Part shown: piece by piece, positions 33,388 through 35,732 of the stretch
Numbering within the stretch: the first letter of the stretch is position 1
Layout of the letters: the number at the start of each line of letters is the position of its first letter
Origin: Nitrospira sp.
GTDB lineage: Bacteria; Nitrospirota; Nitrospiria; Nitrospirales; Nitrospiraceae
NCBI GenBank assembly: GCA_005116775.1
Contig: SWDN01000003.1
Location: 418,956 to 454,687, forward strand
Direction: 5' to 3'
Length of the DNA stretch: 35,732 nucleotides
Made by a program: the position numbers and the translations under genes
The notes under the pieces: model-generated
Database searches by the model: none
The model's input: only the letters and a program-made list of their open reading frames with translations
Told to the model about the DNA's origin: nothing

Positions 33388-33940
33388 TCCCTGACTCGAT
33401 AAATTTCACCGCATCAGACCCAGTCACCGTCGCGATCATATCGATCCCTTGCCGCTCAAGATAGGAAGCATAGTCGAATCCACCAGGGTTCAAGGATCCA
33501 CTAGGGCGTCGCAATGGAGCCAGAAAGCCGACCCGATCGCCTTGGAAAAGTATTCGTTCTGGCATACGCCAGGTCAATCGGACATGTGTGGATGCTTCCA
33601 ACCCATCGATTGGACCATCCATCCTGACAGTCATGACCAATTGGTCTGGCGTCAGTTGTACAGGGGCCACAATACGGCCAGTCATCTGGGCATCGGGCGA
33701 GTGCTCGGCCATGGGACCATGAGCGAATAGATTGACGACCACAGCCCAGTAGATCACTCCCACGACGAATGCGCCGTAAAGCCACGTCGCCTTGCGCGCA
33801 GATAGCCAACTGAATCGCTCAAGAACAACAGCGGCTAATGCGACAAGAAGGAGCAGAAATGAGGATGACAGGGGAAAATAGGAAATCTGTGATCCGATGA
33901 GGAGCCCGGCAATGAAGGCTACGGTGAGGGGCGGCAGCAT
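33335..33940 (-). CDS. comEC: ComEC N-terminal fragment (DUF4131 part)
   Basis: The 201-residue frame has two or three N-terminal membrane helices (about 6-80) and the DUF4131 domain that begins ComEC proteins, ending with the signature SLNPGGFDYASYLERQGI and the segment VTGSDAVKFIESGN. After this the frame runs into unrelated residues and stops, because the sequence has joined near 33390 to the far end of the membrane domain in another frame. About 250 residues typical of ComEC are missing. A GAGGG or GGGAGG ribosome binding site precedes the ATG at 33940, and glmM ends 28 bases upstream, so it is probably still transcribed. Confidence 0.88.
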   Translation of the reverse strand: MLPPLTVAFIAGLLIGSQISYFPLSSSFLLLLVALAAVVLERFSWLSARKATWLYGAFVVGVIYWAVVVNLFAHGPMAEHSPDAQMTGRIVAPVQLTPDQLVMTVRMDGPIDGLEASTHVRLTWRMPERILFQGDRVGFLAPLRRPSGSLNPGGFDYASYLERQGIDMIATVTGSDAVKFIESGNVHAIHIAPGFPESVVT

Positions 33941-33968
33941 GAGCCTCCCTCAATGGAGGGCGACAACC

Positions 33969-35318
33969 TTAACTCAGATGCGTCTTTACGACGTCGGCAA
34001 GTCGATGGGCCACTTCACGAATCTGGTCATCGGACTCACCCTCAACCATAACGCGCAAAAGCGGCTCGGTCCCGGAGTACCGCACCAATACACGGCCGCT
34101 ACCGTTGAGACGCTGTTCACTCTCGTAGATTGCGCGTTGAAGTTCGGGAATTGTGTCAATGCGCGGCTTCTTCAACACATGCACGTTAAGTAATACTTGT
34201 GGCACCGCCGTCATGGCTTTGGCCAACTCGGACAAGGGCTTCCCGGTGCGCTTCATCAGCGACAAGACTTGCAGCGCCGAAATCAGACCATCGCCAGTCG
34301 TATTATGATCCAGGAAAATGAAATGACCGGACTGCTCGCCCCCAAAGTTATAGCCATCGGCCGACATTCGTTCGAGCAAATATCTATCCCCGACGGCCGT
34401 GCGCGCAAGCGCGATCCCCGCTTTCGTCATAGCTAATTCCAAGCCGAAGTTGCTCATCACGGTCCCCACGACCGTCTGCTTGGCCAATTGCCCATGACGA
34501 TGAAGATCAAGCGCCAGCATCGCCATAATATGATCGCCATCCACAACCTGTCCCTCTTCGCAAACAAAAATCGCGCGATCGGCATCCCCATCCAGCGCCA
34601 CTCCCAAATGAGCCCCCTGCTCGTGGATCGCCTTCTGCAGCAATTGAGGATGAACTGCGCCACAGCCGGCATTGATGTTCATCCCATCCGGCTTATTGGC
34701 AATCACTTCGACCGTCGCTCCGAGTTCTCGCAACACCGTCGGCGCAACTTTGTACGCGGCGCCATTGGCGCAATCGACCACAATCTTTACCCCCTGAAAA
34801 TCAAGATCTTTGGGGAGAGAGCGCTTGACGAACTCGATGTACCGCCCTTCAGCATCGTCGATTCGATAGGCTTTCCCAATCGCATCGGCCGTCGGTCTCA
34901 GATGCGCAATTTCATTCGAAACGATCAGTCCCTCAATGCGAGCTTCCATCTCATCAGGCAGCTTAAACCCGTCGTTGGAAAAAAACTTAATGCCGTTATC
35001 TTGGTAGGGATTGTGCGAGGCCGAAATCATCACCCCCGCATCGGCACGGAGACTCCTCGTCAAGAATGCAATCGCCGGCGTCGGCAATGGACCGACCAGT
35101 AAGACATCGACACCCATCGAGCAAATCCCGGAAGTCAATGCCGACTCCAACATATAGCCGGAGATGCGGGTGTCTTTGCCGATCACGATCTGATGGCGTC
35201 CGGCTCGGCGCATAAACAAATGCGCGGCGGCTCGCCCCAACTGCATGGCGATCTCACTGGTCATCGGATCGAGGTTGGCAACGCCACGGACCCCATCGGT
35301 GCCGAATAGCTTACGCAT
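33969..35318 (-). CDS. glmM: Phosphoglucosamine mutase
   Basis: GlmM converts glucosamine-6-phosphate to glucosamine-1-phosphate, the step before UDP-GlcNAc and so the source of precursors for peptidoglycan, lipopolysaccharide and the exopolysaccharide here. The 449-residue protein starts [14 protein letters not shown]. It has the phosphoserine loop [15 protein letters not shown] (Ser101), the metal loop LDGDADR (Asp243/245/247), the sugar-binding loop [10 protein letters not shown] and the phosphate-binding end [17 protein letters not shown]. Its length and all motifs are normal. The start overlaps the folP stop by eight bases, so the two are coupled; a folP-glmM order is common in bacteria. 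Confidence 0.97.
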   Translation of the reverse strand: MRKLFGTDGVRGVANLDPMTSEIAMQLGRAAAHLFMRRAGRHQIVIGKDTRISGYMLESALTSGICSMGVDVLLVGPLPTPAIAFLTRSLRADAGVMISASHNPYQDNGIKFFSNDGFKLPDEMEARIEGLIVSNEIAHLRPTADAIGKAYRIDDAEGRYIEFVKRSLPKDLDFQGVKIVVDCANGAAYKVAPTVLRELGATVEVIANKPDGMNINAGCGAVHPQLLQKAIHEQGAHLGVALDGDADRAIFVCEEGQVVDGDHIMAMLALDLHRHGQLAKQTVVGTVMSNFGLELAMTKAGIALARTAVGDRYLLERMSADGYNFGGEQSGHFIFLDHNTTGDGLISALQVLSLMKRTGKPLSELAKAMTAVPQVLLNVHVLKKPRIDTIPELQRAIYESEQRLNGSGRVLVRYSGTEPLLRVMVEGESDDQIREVAHRLADVVKTHLS

Positions 35319-35732
35319 GGTGTGCCTTCATAGATTCAACGGTCCGCCGACCAATCGCTGCTGCCACTTGAACCACATCCTTCATAGCCTTCACGTCGTG
35401 AACACGAATAATCCCAGCTCCACGATCCACTGCCATTGCCACCGCTGCGGCTGTCGCCCACTGCCGCTCTTGTACTGGACGACCTACGAGCTGCCCAAGG
35501 AATGCCTTTTGTGAGACGCCGACCAACAGGGGACATCCAAATCGCAAGAAACGGCTTAATCGGGCTATCAGCTCAAGGTTATGAGTCAGCAGCTTACCAA
35601 ATCCAATACCTGGATCAAGAATGATTTGTCTTTGCGCAATACCATGTGCCGTCGCAAAACGGATTCGTTCTTCGAAAAATTCCGAGACTTCTTCAACCAC
35701 ATCGTCGTAGCGTGGAACCTGCTGCATCGTGC
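35311..35732 (-). CDS. folP: Dihydropteroate synthase (5' end outside window)
   Basis: The visible 140 residues are the C-terminal half of dihydropteroate synthase, the folate pathway enzyme joining the pterin pyrophosphate to p-aminobenzoate. Visible motifs are TMQQ at the window edge, the pterin-site strand [20 protein letters not shown] and the HDVKAMKD end containing the RVHDV Arg-His. The usual SRK triad on the loop after GCPLLVG reads SQK (GVSQKAFLG), a change at a position near the substrate-binding Lys. The codon at 35727 is an internal Met, not the start. The stop overlaps the glmM start by eight bases. Confidence 0.93.
   Translation of the reverse strand, partial: TMQQVPRYDDVVEEVSEFFEERIRFATAHGIAQRQIILDPGIGFGKLLTHNLELIARLSRFLRFGCPLLVGVSQKAFLGQLVGRPVQERQWATAAAVAMAVDRGAGIIRVHDVKAMKDVVQVAAAIGRRTVESMKAHHA

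Noticed and set aside
33949-33962. CCCTC-AATG-GAGGG inverted repeat between glmM and comEC
   Set aside because: It is better explained as the ribosome binding site of the comEC fragment (GAGGGAGG before ATG); no T tract follows.
1-35732. Exosortase, PEP-CTERM substrate, transposase, tRNA or CRISPR array
   Set aside because: None was found on reading both strands; an exosortase-linked identity for the glycan locus therefore remains only a suggestion from gene style.

Overview
The window looks like chromosomal DNA of a Gram-negative bacterium of moderately high GC content. The gene complement suggests Nitrospirota, probably Nitrospira-like: a folP-glmM pair, comEC, mtnA, and a long exopolysaccharide locus of the kind often found with PEP-CTERM/exosortase systems. 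This taxonomic guess is inference, because no rRNA or lineage marker is present. No tRNA, rRNA, CRISPR array, transposase or phage gene was seen.

Region 1 (1-5522) is a loose set of small, mostly uncharacterised genes on both strands. It holds the start of an adhesin-E-like lipoprotein, a small anchored protein, a DCC-family (DUF393) thiol-disulfide protein, a two-helix membrane protein, a stand-alone family 2 glycosyltransferase, a small winged-helix-like protein, a membrane-anchored Cys-motif protein, a secreted Sel1-repeat protein and a 57-residue acidic-tailed protein. The two longer gene-free stretches (2727-3106 and 3317-3655) hold small hairpins and degenerate repeat-like sequence.

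Region 2 (5635-31947) is one dense block on the minus strand, read from high to low coordinates. It starts with a ribbon-helix-helix protein and a degenerate HD-GYP protein. Next come a Wza-like export lipoprotein, a Wzc-like tyrosine autokinase and an O-antigen ligase/Wzy-like polymerase. They are followed by two GT4 enzymes, a Wzx-like flippase, a GT2, a methyltransferase, a GT39-like membrane glycosyltransferase, a second methyltransferase, another GT4, a zinc-ribbon methyltransferase and a small membrane protein. The block ends with an AsnB-type amidotransferase, a double-domain GT4, a membrane PHP protein, a WbqC-family protein, a PIG-L deacetylase, a DegT-type aminotransferase, a WecA/MraY-like initiating transferase and finally mtnA. 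Nine adjacent gene pairs overlap by exactly ATGA, pointing to a translationally coupled operon. Together these genes can prime, assemble, decorate (amino, amide, methyl, deacetyl), flip, polymerise and export a heteropolysaccharide by a Wzx/Wzy-type route.

Region 3 (32206-35732), also on the minus strand, carries folP (5' end outside the window), glmM and a comEC that is broken in two and lacks most of its central membrane domain.

The most notable irregularities are: a 23-bp imperfect duplication that throws the conserved WbqC N-terminus out of frame, with all three differences between its two PWLGYL-coding copies synonymous; the internally deleted comEC; the fusion of two complete GT4 enzymes; an HD-GYP protein lacking several active-site residues beside the glycan operon; and a PHP protein with a variant metal-site motif.
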